Part shown: piece after piece, positions 36,920 through 44,881 of the stretch
Position numbering within the stretch: position 1 is the stretch's first letter
Layout of the letters: each line of letters starts with the position of its first letter
Origin: Lysobacter enzymogenes
Lineage (GTDB): Bacteria > Pseudomonadota > Gammaproteobacteria > Xanthomonadales > Xanthomonadaceae
Length of the DNA: 64,000 nucleotides
Direction of reading: 5' to 3'
Assembly (NCBI RefSeq): GCF_017355525.1
Contig: NZ_CP067395.1
Span: 4,557,001-4,621,000, forward strand
The notes under the pieces: model-generated
What the model saw: only the letters and a program-made list of their open reading frames with translations
Database searches by the model: none
Told to the model about the DNA's origin: nothing
Position numbers and translations under genes: made by a program

Positions 36920-37345
36920 ATGCGTCGCGACAATGCGCTGTGGGCGATGCTCGAAGGGCGCGCGCCGCTGCCGGCCGCGGCGCGGACGCTGGGCTGGCGC
37001 CTGGATGCCCACAACGAAACCGACCGCAGCGTCAGCGTGAGTTTCGCGGTCGGCGCGGAACCGACGGACCCGCTCGGCTGCATCCCGCCCGGCACGATCG
37101 CGGCCATGCTCGACGATTGCATGCGCCCGGCGATCGGCGCGGAGCTGGCGCCCGGCCACGAGACGGTGCGGATGCGATCGGACCACGCGTTTCTTCTGCC
37201 GGCGCGACCCGGCCGCCTGTTCGGCTACGGCCGGATCGAGCGCTGGCGCGGGCCGTTGTGCGTCGTGCGCGCGCGCCTGAGCGACGAAGCCGGCCGGATT
37301 CTGGCTACTGCGACTGCCACCTATCGGATCGACGGTCCGCGTTGA
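36920..37345 (+). CDS. PaaI-type hotdog thioesterase
   Basis: A 141-residue single-hotdog protein. TDPLGCIPPGTIAAMLDDCMRPAIGA is the conserved hotdog helix with its Asp pair, preceded by VSVSFAVGAEP and followed by LPARPGRLFGYGRIERWRGPLCVVRARLSDEAGRILATATATYRI, the typical PaaI ending. It should hydrolyse aryl- or acyl-CoA thioesters, acting as a tetramer. AGGAG precedes ATG 36920. It stands alone. Confidence 0.82.
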   Translation: MRRDNALWAMLEGRAPLPAAARTLGWRLDAHNETDRSVSVSFAVGAEPTDPLGCIPPGTIAAMLDDCMRPAIGAELAPGHETVRMRSDHAFLLPARPGRLFGYGRIERWRGPLCVVRARLSDEAGRILATATATYRIDGPR

Positions 37346-37423
37346 GCGAGCGGGAAACGCACGATTCGCACCAGCGCGCCGGCGCCCGGGCCGGCGCCGC
37401 TGTCCGCGTCGTCGCGCCTGCGT

Positions 37424-40192
37424 TTACAGATCCAGCACCCAATCGTTGTACCCGGGGAAATAAGTCGGGTGCTTGTCCATGTACTCCTTGACCTCGTCCA
37501 TGTTGTCCTTCTCGCGCTTGAAGTCGGCCTTGCGCTTGTCCGCATCGAGGAACTCGACGTAGGTGGTGGCGCCGCGGTCCTTCTCCCATTTGCCCTTGAA
37601 GTCGGCGAACTCCTCGCGGTGGAAGTCGAAGATGCTGCGGTCGCCCGGCGCCTGGCGGCCGCCCCAGTCGGCGCCGCGCAGTTCGCGCAGGTTGTGGATG
37701 TAGTCGCGGGCGTTGCCGAAGCTGTTGAGCGTGGTGACCGCGTAGTCGTACTTGAGGTTCCAGTCGCCGTGGGTCACGCCGTCGTCGCCGAGCTTCTTGA
37801 ACCAGTCGTACTGCTCGCTGGCTTCCTTCTTGTCCTTGGCGTTGTTGACGAACACCGAGACCAGTTCCGAAGCGACGCTCAGCAACATGCCGACCGGCCC
37901 CAGGCCGCGGGTGATCGCGCCGACCACGCGCTCGGCGACCGCGCCGGCGGCCTGGCCGCCGACCGCGGCGACGAAGCGGCTGCCGGCCTTGAGCACGTCC
38001 GGCGCCAGTTCCAGGGTGCCCGACACCACGCCGAGCACCGCTTCGGCCTTCTCCGCCGGCGAGCTGTCGCCGTTGAACGCGGCCGCCGCCTCCATGCCGC
38101 CGGTGACCACGCCGAGCACGCCGCCGGCCTTGCCCGAATAGTCGGACAGCACTTTCAGCGTCGATGCGGAAATGCGCGAGAGATTGCCCTTGGCCGCATC
38201 GCCTGCGGTCTGTTCGATGCCCTTCACGATCTGGTCGCGGTTGGCGATGTCGGTCGGCGGAATGTCGGTGTCGGCGACGTTGCCGCCGATGGCCGACACC
38301 GCCTGGTTGCCGTAGCGCGTGTCGACGCCGATGCTTTCCTTGACTTGCTTGTCGACGCCGAGCAGATCCAGCGACGAGCCGTCGATGCCCTTGCCGAGGT
38401 TCGACAGCAGCTTCTTCGCGTCCGGCAGCGAACCGACCATGCCGATGATGCCGCCGGCGACGGCGAGCTTTTCCTCGGGCGTCTCGCCGAGACCGTCCTT
38501 GACCAGCCCGCGCACGGTCGAGGCGATGCCGATCGCGCCCGACACCGACGGCAGCAGGCCGCTGTTGTCGAGATTGCTGATGAGGTTGCGGATGCTGTCC
38601 TTCTTGTCGCTGGCGAAGTCGACGTTGGCGAAGGCCTTGTCGATGTCTTCCGGCGCGTAGCCTTCCTTGCGCAGCTGCGCGGTCACCTTGGCGAAGTCGC
38701 GCTTGGCGTCGTCGCCGCCCTTGCCGAGGAATTCCTTGATCTGCTCGGTCAGGTCGACCGGCAGCTTGGCCTTTTCCATCGCGTTGGTGACCGCGCCGAG
38801 CCCCGCCTCGACGCCGTCGACTTCGGCTTCGGGAGTGAACGAGTCGTCGGCCAGCCCGGCGTCGATGTCGCGCGCCAGCGCGTTCATGGCGAACTTCTGC
38901 CCGGCCGACTTGGCCCGGTCGGAATCGAGCAGGCCCAACTGCGAGATCGCATCTTCGACGTCGGCCTGCGCGCGCGGCTGATCCCACTTGGGCAGCTTGC
39001 CGATCTCCTGCACGTAGTCGGGGCTCTCCACCACCTTGGCCAGCTTGTCGGCCATCGACTTGCGTTCCTCCTCGGGCACCTTGCCGACGGCTTCCTTGAG
39101 GCTCTTCTGGTACAGCGCCGAGACCTGCTCGTCGCGCATCAGAGCGTCCAGGCGCTGGTTGATCTTGCCCTCGTCGAGCATCTCCTTCATGTCGACCGGC
39201 TCGAGCTTGAGCAGGTTCTCGGTCTCGGTCTTGGTCCGGCCGCCGACGCTGATGTGGCGGTTCTCGTAGACCGGATGGATGAACTTGCCGTTGGTCACCG
39301 CGCTGCGCGCCTCGACCATGCGCAGGAACTCGGCCTGCGGGCTGCCGTCGAACAAGTCCTTCTTGCCCTTGATCTCGTCGATCATCAGCTTCATCGCCGC
39401 GTCGCCGACCTTGAGCTTGTGGCCGTCGACTTCCTCGCTGGTCTCCAGCGAGAACACGTCGGTCTTGGCGGTCGGATCGAGCTTGGCGCGGTCGCGCGCG
39501 TTGTCGATGGTCTGCTGGCCGACGTCGAGATAGCTGCGTTCGGCCAGCGCGTAGACGTCGGGCGCATTGGTCTTGTCGACCGCGAACTTGCCGCCGTCCT
39601 TGGTTTCGAAACGCAGCCAGCCGTCCTTGTACTCGCCCGGATAGGAGACGTTCTTGATGTCCTCGTAGACGACGCGGTCGTCCTTGCCGAATTGGCGGTA
39701 GCCGTCGGCGAGGATGTCCTTGGGCGCTTCGGACGGCTTGTCGTCCTTCGGCGCGGGTTCGTCCTTCGGCGGCTCGGGTTTGCGGCTGGCGTCGATGAAT
39801 TCGGCGGCCTTGTCCTTGGGGATGTGGTCGTCGCCGAAGCCGCGGCTGACGCCGTCGAGCACGCGCTTGCGGTCGCTGTCGTCGATGCGGCCCTTGTCGA
39901 CCAGCTTGTCGAGGCGGTCTTTCTGCAGCCACGAATCCAGCGCGCCCTTGTCCTTCTCCATGACCGTGCCGATGAAGCGGCCGCGGTCTTCGGGGCTCAG
40001 CGTCGGCAGGAACTCGCTGGCCAGCGCTTCGAGCCGGCGGTCGTAGTCGTCTTTCTTGGCTTTCTTCTCGCCGACGTCGTGCAGCTTGTCGGCGAGTTCT
40101 TCGAGCTCGGCCTTGGTCGGCGACTTGTAATCGCCGTTGCCCGGTACGTAGGCGACGGCTTTGTTCTGCAGGTTGAGGGCGGGGACGCTCAT
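37424..40192 (-). CDS. Large hydrophilic protein, HrpK-like (putative type III secretion translocator/effector)
   Basis: A 922-residue protein without a signal peptide, very rich in Lys and Asp. Residues about 1-330 are charged and helical, including a Pro/Lys linker (RKPEPPKDEPAPKDDKPSEAPK). A Gly/Ala-rich hydrophobic stretch near 770-830 (AAGAVAERVVGAITRGLGPVGMLLSVASELVSVFV) could insert in a membrane. The C-terminal part has the 'YDWFKKLGDDGVTHG' and 'GADWGGRQAPGDRSIFDFHREEF' segments that I associate with the HrpK domain of type III effector/translocator proteins. That identification comes from memory. No secretion genes are adjacent. The ribosome-binding site is poor; ATG 40190-40192 precedes MSVPALNLQN. 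Confidence 0.5.
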   Translation of the reverse strand: MSVPALNLQNKAVAYVPGNGDYKSPTKAELEELADKLHDVGEKKAKKDDYDRRLEALASEFLPTLSPEDRGRFIGTVMEKDKGALDSWLQKDRLDKLVDKGRIDDSDRKRVLDGVSRGFGDDHIPKDKAAEFIDASRKPEPPKDEPAPKDDKPSEAPKDILADGYRQFGKDDRVVYEDIKNVSYPGEYKDGWLRFETKDGGKFAVDKTNAPDVYALAERSYLDVGQQTIDNARDRAKLDPTAKTDVFSLETSEEVDGHKLKVGDAAMKLMIDEIKGKKDLFDGSPQAEFLRMVEARSAVTNGKFIHPVYENRHISVGGRTKTETENLLKLEPVDMKEMLDEGKINQRLDALMRDEQVSALYQKSLKEAVGKVPEEERKSMADKLAKVVESPDYVQEIGKLPKWDQPRAQADVEDAISQLGLLDSDRAKSAGQKFAMNALARDIDAGLADDSFTPEAEVDGVEAGLGAVTNAMEKAKLPVDLTEQIKEFLGKGGDDAKRDFAKVTAQLRKEGYAPEDIDKAFANVDFASDKKDSIRNLISNLDNSGLLPSVSGAIGIASTVRGLVKDGLGETPEEKLAVAGGIIGMVGSLPDAKKLLSNLGKGIDGSSLDLLGVDKQVKESIGVDTRYGNQAVSAIGGNVADTDIPPTDIANRDQIVKGIEQTAGDAAKGNLSRISASTLKVLSDYSGKAGGVLGVVTGGMEAAAAFNGDSSPAEKAEAVLGVVSGTLELAPDVLKAGSRFVAAVGGQAAGAVAERVVGAITRGLGPVGMLLSVASELVSVFVNNAKDKKEASEQYDWFKKLGDDGVTHGDWNLKYDYAVTTLNSFGNARDYIHNLRELRGADWGGRQAPGDRSIFDFHREEFADFKGKWEKDRGATTYVEFLDADKRKADFKREKDNMDEVKEYMDKHPTYFPGYNDWVLDL

Positions 40193-40565
40193 GGGGATGC
40201 TCGCTCGATCGTCGTTTCGAGGGGAGGTGCCGCGGCGCGAGGCCGCGCGTCGCGGCGGCGCCGGCGAGCGCGGATCGCGCATCGGCATGGCTGCCAACAT
40301 GAAAGCGGGCGGCGCAGCGGTGAACTGGGGAAAACCCGAGGTAAGCGCCGGCGAAGTGCAAACCCGCCGCGCAGATTCAGGATCGTTTACGGGTATACGT
40401 TCCGCGGCGCGCGCGGCGGCGATGGCGATGCGGTCAAACTTTCAACGCGTGCGCCGCTTCGCGATGGCTTTCGCGGCGCGCGGATGCGGCGGAGCGCGGC
40501 GCCGTCGCGCGCGGCCGCATTTCGATCCGGATGCGACGAAGCGACGACGGCATTCGCCGCTGCGA
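40193..40565. other. Gap without a gene
   Basis: 373 bp upstream of the HrpK-like gene. On the minus strand TCTGC-N15-TTCGC (about 40351-40375) resembles a Xanthomonas PIP box with two mismatches in one half, too weak to call. No other signal. Confidence 0.35.
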
Positions 40566-40787
40566 TCAAGCGCGCGCGTCGCGACGGCCGCGCCAACGCG
40601 ACAAGTAAGGCAGCGCGAACAGATACAGCCCGGTCGCCACCAGCAACACCAACGGCGGCAACGGCGCGTACGACACCCACACCAGCGGTTTTTCCTGCGC
40701 CAGCGCGATGAAACTGGCGGCGACGGCGAGAACGAACGCGATCGACGTCCAGCGATGGAACTGCCGGATCCAATGATTCCAATGCAT
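40566..40787 (-). CDS. Small two-span membrane protein
   Basis: A 73-residue protein. Residues 1-13 (MHWNHWIRQFHRW) are a His/Trp-rich amphipathic start, followed by two hydrophobic spans (about 15-31 and 37-61) and a basic C-terminal tail. GGAG precedes the ATG at 40785-40787. Proteins of this shape are common in Proteobacteria; the His residues near the membrane hint at heme or metal contact, but no function is established. Confidence 0.72.
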   Translation of the reverse strand: MHWNHWIRQFHRWTSIAFVLAVAASFIALAQEKPLVWVSYAPLPPLVLLVATGLYLFALPYLSRWRGRRDARA

Positions 40788-40937
40788 GACGCGCTCCGTT
40801 GCCGATGAAGGACGATAGCGATGAAGGACGAGGGCGGCCGCGCGGCCAGGCGCCGGCGGCCGCGACGCGGTCCCCGCGCGCGGAGGCGCGCGCGGGGACG
40901 CTGCGCGCGCGGGCGAGGCCGCGCGCCTGGAACGGGA

Positions 40938-41354
40938 TCAGCCCTGCGCGGCGGCCTGGATCCGGATCATGTTGCCGGACGGATCGCGCACCGCGCAGTC
41001 GCGCACGCCGTAGGGCTGGTCGACCGGCTCCTGCACGATCTCGACATCGCCGGCCTGCAGCTTGGCGAACACGCCGTCGAGGTCGGGCGTGGCCAGGTTG
41101 AGCATCGCGAAGCTGCCCTTGGCCATCATCTCGGCGATGGCGCGCTTTTCCGCCTCGGTCAGGCCCGGCGTGGCCTGCGGCGGATACAGCACGATCGCGG
41201 TGTCGGGCTGGCCGGCCGGGCCGACGGTGATCCAGCGCAGGCCCTGGTAGCCCACGTCCTTGCGCACTTCGAAGCCGAGCGCGTCGCGGTAGAAGGCCAG
41301 CGAGGCCTCCGGGTCGGTGTGCGGGAGGAAGCTGGAATGGATGCTGAGGTTCAT
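40938..41354 (-). CDS. VOC family protein (glyoxalase/dioxygenase superfamily)
   Basis: A 138-residue protein with the two beta-alpha-beta-beta-beta modules of the VOC fold: SSFLPHTDPEASLAFYRDALGFEVR in the first and LNLATPDLDGVFAKLQ with CAVRDPSGNMIRIQ in the second. Its divergent relatives include glyoxalases and bleomycin-resistance proteins. The next gene on the same strand upstream is an AraC-type regulator (45 nt away), and the VOC plus small AraC pairing is common. Confidence 0.88.
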   Translation of the reverse strand: MNLSIHSSFLPHTDPEASLAFYRDALGFEVRKDVGYQGLRWITVGPAGQPDTAIVLYPPQATPGLTEAEKRAIAEMMAKGSFAMLNLATPDLDGVFAKLQAGDVEIVQEPVDQPYGVRDCAVRDPSGNMIRIQAAAQG

Positions 41355-41399
41355 GGCGTGTCCTGTGGGTGGCGGCGGGAGACGTCATGCTACGTCCGC

Positions 41400-41834
41400 C
41401 TAACCGGCGGGCGCTTCTCGATTCCTGACCGGTCGCGTCACCTGCTTGGCGACGCAGGCCGGCATGCCCTCGGTGGCCGCCGCGGCCTCGCGCTGGTAGA
41501 CGCTCGGCGGCACGCCGACCAACTCGGCGAAGCGGGTGCTGAAGGTGCCCAGCGACGAGCAGCCGACCGCGAAGCAGACCTCGGTGACGCTGAGCCCGCC
41601 GGCGCGCAGCAGCGCCATCGCGCGTTCGATCCGCCGGGTCATCAGATAGGAGTACGGCGACTCGCCGTAGGCCGCGCGGAATTGCCGGCTCAGGTGCCCG
41701 GCCGACATGTGCGCGCCGCGCGCCAGCGCTTCCACGTCGAGCGGCTGCGCGTAGTCGCGGTCGATGCGGTCGCGTACGCGGCGCAGGCGGGCGAGGTCGC
41801 GCAGATGGACGGGGTCGGCGGGCAGGTCGTTCAC
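41400..41834 (-). CDS. AraC-family regulator (DNA-binding domain only)
   Basis: About 144 residues, almost entirely the two-helix-turn-helix AraC domain: IDRDYAQPLDVEALARGAHMSAGHLSRQFRAAYGESPYSYLMTRRIERAMALL, then SVTEVCFAVGCSSLGTFSTRFAELVGVPPSVYQ. No ligand domain is present. I chose the GTG at 41832-41834 (VNDLPADPVHL), since the domain begins right after; a TTG at 41868-41870 is also in frame. The VOC gene that follows on the same strand is its likely target. Confidence 0.85.
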   Translation of the reverse strand: MNDLPADPVHLRDLARLRRVRDRIDRDYAQPLDVEALARGAHMSAGHLSRQFRAAYGESPYSYLMTRRIERAMALLRAGGLSVTEVCFAVGCSSLGTFSTRFAELVGVPPSVYQREAAAATEGMPACVAKQVTRPVRNREAPAG

Positions 41835-41923
41835 CGCGGCGATGCTGCCATCGGCGCCGCGCGCGCTCAAGTGCGCGCGGCCGCGCGCGGCGGGCGAACC
41901 GCGCGCCGGCGCCGGCGCGGCGC

Positions 41924-42307
41924 TCAGGCCGACAGTTCGCCGTTCCAGGAATTGAACAGGACCCCGCCGGTGCCTTCCTGCAAGGTCGCCTGCACTTCGA
42001 TCAGGGTGTTCATTTCGTCCAGCGCTTCGTCCAGATCGTCGATGGCGATCTCGAAGCGCGCGGTGCAGGCGCGCAGCGCTTGTTCGAACGCGCTGCCGGC
42101 GCCGATTTCCGCGGCTTCCGCGGCGACGTGCGCGCCGTCGGCCAGCACCACCCGCAGCACCGGGCGTTCCTCGACCCAGCTCACCGCCAGCCCGCGCGGC
42201 GTGGCTTCGACGTCGAGCCCCTTCGCCGACAGCGTCGCGCGCGCCCACTCCAGGTCGAAGCCGCCGGCTTGCGGCGGGAAGAACACCATCGAGACGGCAT
42301 CGGTCAC
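41924..42307 (-). CDS. Hypothetical protein
   Basis: A 127-residue cytoplasmic protein starting at GTG 42305-42307 with AGGA 8 nt upstream. It is acidic, with a helix rich in Asp/Glu near 85-112 (FEIAIDDLDEALDEMNTLIEVQATLQ) and an N-terminal strand VSMVFFPPQAGGFDLEW. I recognise no family. It lies upstream of the AraC-type gene on the same strand. Confidence 0.6.
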   Translation of the reverse strand: MTDAVSMVFFPPQAGGFDLEWARATLSAKGLDVEATPRGLAVSWVEERPVLRVVLADGAHVAAEAAEIGAGSAFEQALRACTARFEIAIDDLDEALDEMNTLIEVQATLQEGTGGVLFNSWNGELSA

Positions 42308-42546
42308 GGTCGTTCCTCGTACGCGGCGGCGGCGGTGAGCGGGAGCATACCGGAGGCGCGAGCGGCCGCGGGCCGGGGCGGGGGCGAATCGATGCGGGCG
42401 GGCGGCAACGGTTTCGTCGCCGCGACCGCGGTTCCGTCGCCGCCGGGCGGGTTTCGTCGCAAGCCGCTTGCCGCGCGCGCGGCGCGGCCGCAGGGTGAAC
42501 CTGCGCCGCCCCCGGCGCTGCCGTCCACCCCTGAGGGAACCCGATC

Positions 42547-42771
42547 GTGAAGACGCTGCTCGCTTTGCTCGCCTGGTGCCTGCTGTTCGTCCTGTGCTGG
42601 CCGCTGGCTCTGCTCGCGCTGGTGCTGTGGCCGGTGGTCTGGCTGTTGGCGCTGCCGCTGCGTCTGCTCGGCATCACCTTGGGCGCGGTGTTCGCGTTCC
42701 TGCAGTCCTTGCTGTACTTGCCGGCGCGCGCCCTGGGTTGGCGCCCGGCGCCGGCGCAGTGCGCGCCCTGA
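42547..42771 (+). CDS. Small membrane protein
   Basis: A 74-residue, strongly hydrophobic protein starting at GTG 42547 with GAGG upstream. Two hydrophobic helices (about 3-24 and 27-57) dominate, with many Leu and four Trp. No function is known. Confidence 0.6.
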   Translation: MKTLLALLAWCLLFVLCWPLALLALVLWPVVWLLALPLRLLGITLGAVFAFLQSLLYLPARALGWRPAPAQCAP

Positions 42772-42810
42772 GCGGGCGCGCTTCAAGCCGGCCTCAAGCC
42801 CGGCCGCAAC

Positions 42811-42852
42811 CGAAGCGGCGCCGCGCGATTCCCCCCGCGCGGCGCCGCTTCG
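42811..42852. terminator. Perfect 17-bp inverted repeat between convergent genes
   Basis: CGAAGCGGCGCCGCGCG and its exact reverse complement flank an 8-nt loop (42828-42835). The element lies between the small membrane protein and the convergent esterase gene and almost touches the esterase stop. It has no T-run but should fold very stably, so a bidirectional terminator is likely. Confidence 0.65.
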
Positions 42853-42855
42853 CAT

Positions 42856-43737
42856 TCAGAACGACGAGAACCAGTCCGACACCGCCGCCAGGAAATAGTC
42901 CGGCGGCTGGTGGCCGCGCAGCCCGCCGCCGCCGGAATACTGGCCGCCGGCGTACAGCGTGAGCTTCACCGCCGCCTTGCAGCCGCGATAAGTGCGGGTT
43001 TCGCCGCTGGTGTCGTAGTCGTTCGAACACGCCAGCTTCTTCGTCCAGAAATCGTTCTGCTCGATGCCGAACAGGCCGTCCGGGCTGCTGTCGCCGAAGT
43101 GGTCGTCGGCGAGGCCGAAGAAGGTCCATACCGCCGGTTGCCCGGTGCAGTCCTTGGCGCTGGGCGGCGAACCGAACCAGAACGGGCGGTTGGCCGCGAC
43201 CGGCGCGATCGCGCGCAAGCGTCCGCCGAGGTAACAGCCCACCACCGCGGTCATGTCGCCGCCCCAGGAGTGGCCGGTGGCGAACACGCGCGCGGTGTCG
43301 ATCGAGTAGTCGCTCTCGACCCAGGTCAGCAGTTCGTCGATGAAGCGCAGGTCGTGCCAGCCATCGTAAGGCGCGGCGTTGGGCCCGAGCGCCCAGCCGT
43401 TGTCGCCGTCCCAGGAATAACGCTGGTCGGGATAGACGAACACGGTGTCGGCCATCAGGCGCTCCAGGCCGGGCGTGTCCGGATTCCAGCCTTGGCCGAA
43501 CCATTCGTGCATTTCCTGGCCGGTGGTGGCGGTGCCGGCGAGCACCAGCACCAGCCGGTAGGTCCGCGCGGGGTCGTAACCGGCCGGCAGCGCGACGTAG
43601 TAGCTGCGCTTGCCGCCGGCGGCGTCGGAGAAGCTGCGCACGAGCTGGCCGCTGGGCGGAGCGGCGCAGGCGGGCGCGGCGAGGCCGGCGGCGGCGAGCA
43701 GCGCGAGCGCCGCGAGAGGGGAAAGGAGCGAGCGCAT
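42856..43737 (-). CDS. Exported esterase, PHB-depolymerase/feruloyl-esterase-like alpha/beta hydrolase
   Basis: A 293-residue protein with a signal peptide at about 1-25 (PACAA). The catalytic serine is Ser157 in GHSWGGD. SYYVALPAGYDPARTYRLVLVLAGT is the usual start of this LpqC/PHB-depolymerase group, with an oxyanion strand. His near the C-terminus (LRGHQPPDYFL) fits the triad. At least four Cys (VVGCYLGG, KDCTGQ, LACSND, RGCKAA) suggest disulfides. It should cleave esters of polymers or plant/fungal wall components outside the cell. ATG at 43735-43737. Confidence 0.8.
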   Translation of the reverse strand: MRSLLSPLAALALLAAAGLAAPACAAPPSGQLVRSFSDAAGGKRSYYVALPAGYDPARTYRLVLVLAGTATTGQEMHEWFGQGWNPDTPGLERLMADTVFVYPDQRYSWDGDNGWALGPNAAPYDGWHDLRFIDELLTWVESDYSIDTARVFATGHSWGGDMTAVVGCYLGGRLRAIAPVAANRPFWFGSPPSAKDCTGQPAVWTFFGLADDHFGDSSPDGLFGIEQNDFWTKKLACSNDYDTSGETRTYRGCKAAVKLTLYAGGQYSGGGGLRGHQPPDYFLAAVSDWFSSF

Positions 43738-44157
43738 CGGGGGACCTGTTCGGTTGGAGGAACGCGGACGCGTCGTGTCGGGCCTGGGCGCGGCGCGCGG
43801 ACGGGGTTCGGCATCCATGCCAGGGGAAACGGCAACGGCCCTGATCGCCTTTGCGGGGCTTGCCGACGATGACCGCGCGCGGGCGCCGCGTCTTGACCGG
43901 TTTGCGCGGCGCCGATGCGGATATCGGCCGAGTGCGGCCGCCGGTTCCGGCGCGAATGCGAACGCGGTGGCGCTTCGCGCAACTGGGCCCGCGTGCCCTT
44001 GGCGCTAGCACATCGGGGCGGTCGCGTCGATGCGTCGGCGCGGTTAATTCAATTCAGCCGCGATGACCGGCCGCCGAACCGGCCGTTGCGGCGAATGCCG
44101 GCCGGTCGCGCACGGCGTGTAAAATGGCGAACTTTTGCCCAGACCAGTTTGTTGATA
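43738..44157. other. Gap upstream of the DUF3348-DUF802 operon
   Basis: 420 bp between divergent genes. TAAAAT at 44120-44125 is a good -10 box for the operon, but no matching -35 lies 17 bp upstream. The final 40 bp (44118-44157) are markedly AT-rich, as a promoter/leader would be. Confidence 0.45.
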
Positions 44158-44880
44158 GTGGAATCTCCCCGACGGGCGGCGGTCCGTGCTCCGACCTTGA
44201 TCCGTCTGCTCGCTCGCCTCGCCGACGTGGACGTTGCGCCCAGCGCGCCGCCGTTGTCGGACCGGCTCAGCCAATGGATCGAATGGACGCAGTCCCTGGC
44301 CCTGTCTTCGGCTCTGGACGGCGCCGCGCTCGTGCCCGGCTTCGGCGCGCCCACCCCGGTGGCCGCGGAGGAGCGCGAATGCGCGCGCGTGCGCCAGGTC
44401 CTGGCCGCGGCGATCGCCGGCGACCGCGCCTTCGCCGCGACGGCGTCGGCGAAGGCGCCGGCGCGCTCGGCCGCCGCGCGCGAAGACGCCGACGATTTTC
44501 CGTTCTTCCGCCAACGCTATCTGGCCCTGCAACAGACCCTGGAAGCCGGCGCCGGCCGCCTGCGCGAACGCCTGCGCGAGCGCCTGACCAGCGCCTCGCC
44601 CGAACTGGCCAAGCTGGCCGAAATGGACGCGGTGATGGAGCGCGCGCTGGCGCGGCGCGAACGCAGCCTGCTGGCGGCCGCGCCGGCGCTGCTGGGCCGC
44701 CGCTTCGAACGCCTGCGCCACGACGCGCAGGCCGCCGCCGGCGATGCGGCGCCGGCGCCCGACGACTGGCTCGCGCCGTTCCGCCGCGACATGCACGACG
44801 CATTGCTCGCCGAACTCGACGTTCGTCTACAACCCTCACAAGGCTTGCTCGCAGCACTGCGCGCTCGCGCACCCGACTGA
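44158..44880 (+). CDS. DUF3348 family protein, first gene of a stator-like operon
   Basis: About 240 residues, cytoplasmic, helical. VESPRRAAVRAPTLIRLLARLADVDV, the LSDRLSQWIEWTQSLALSSAL segment and the acidic ...FPFFRQRYLALQQTLEAG helix match DUF3348. I set the start at GTG 44158 where the conserved ESPRR block begins. The next gene starts 1 nt after its stop, so translation is coupled. Function unknown; its invariable partner genes suggest it serves the membrane complex encoded downstream, possibly as an assembly or cytoplasmic regulatory subunit (inference). Confidence 0.78.
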   Translation: MESPRRAAVRAPTLIRLLARLADVDVAPSAPPLSDRLSQWIEWTQSLALSSALDGAALVPGFGAPTPVAAEERECARVRQVLAAAIAGDRAFAATASAKAPARSAAAREDADDFPFFRQRYLALQQTLEAGAGRLRERLRERLTSASPELAKLAEMDAVMERALARRERSLLAAAPALLGRRFERLRHDAQAAAGDAAPAPDDWLAPFRRDMHDALLAELDVRLQPSQGLLAALRARAPD

Positions 44881-44881
44881 C

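Noticed and set aside
40351-40375. PIP-box-like sequence upstream of the HrpK-like gene
   Set aside because: One half-site deviates at two of five positions from TTCGC, so it is below a useful threshold.
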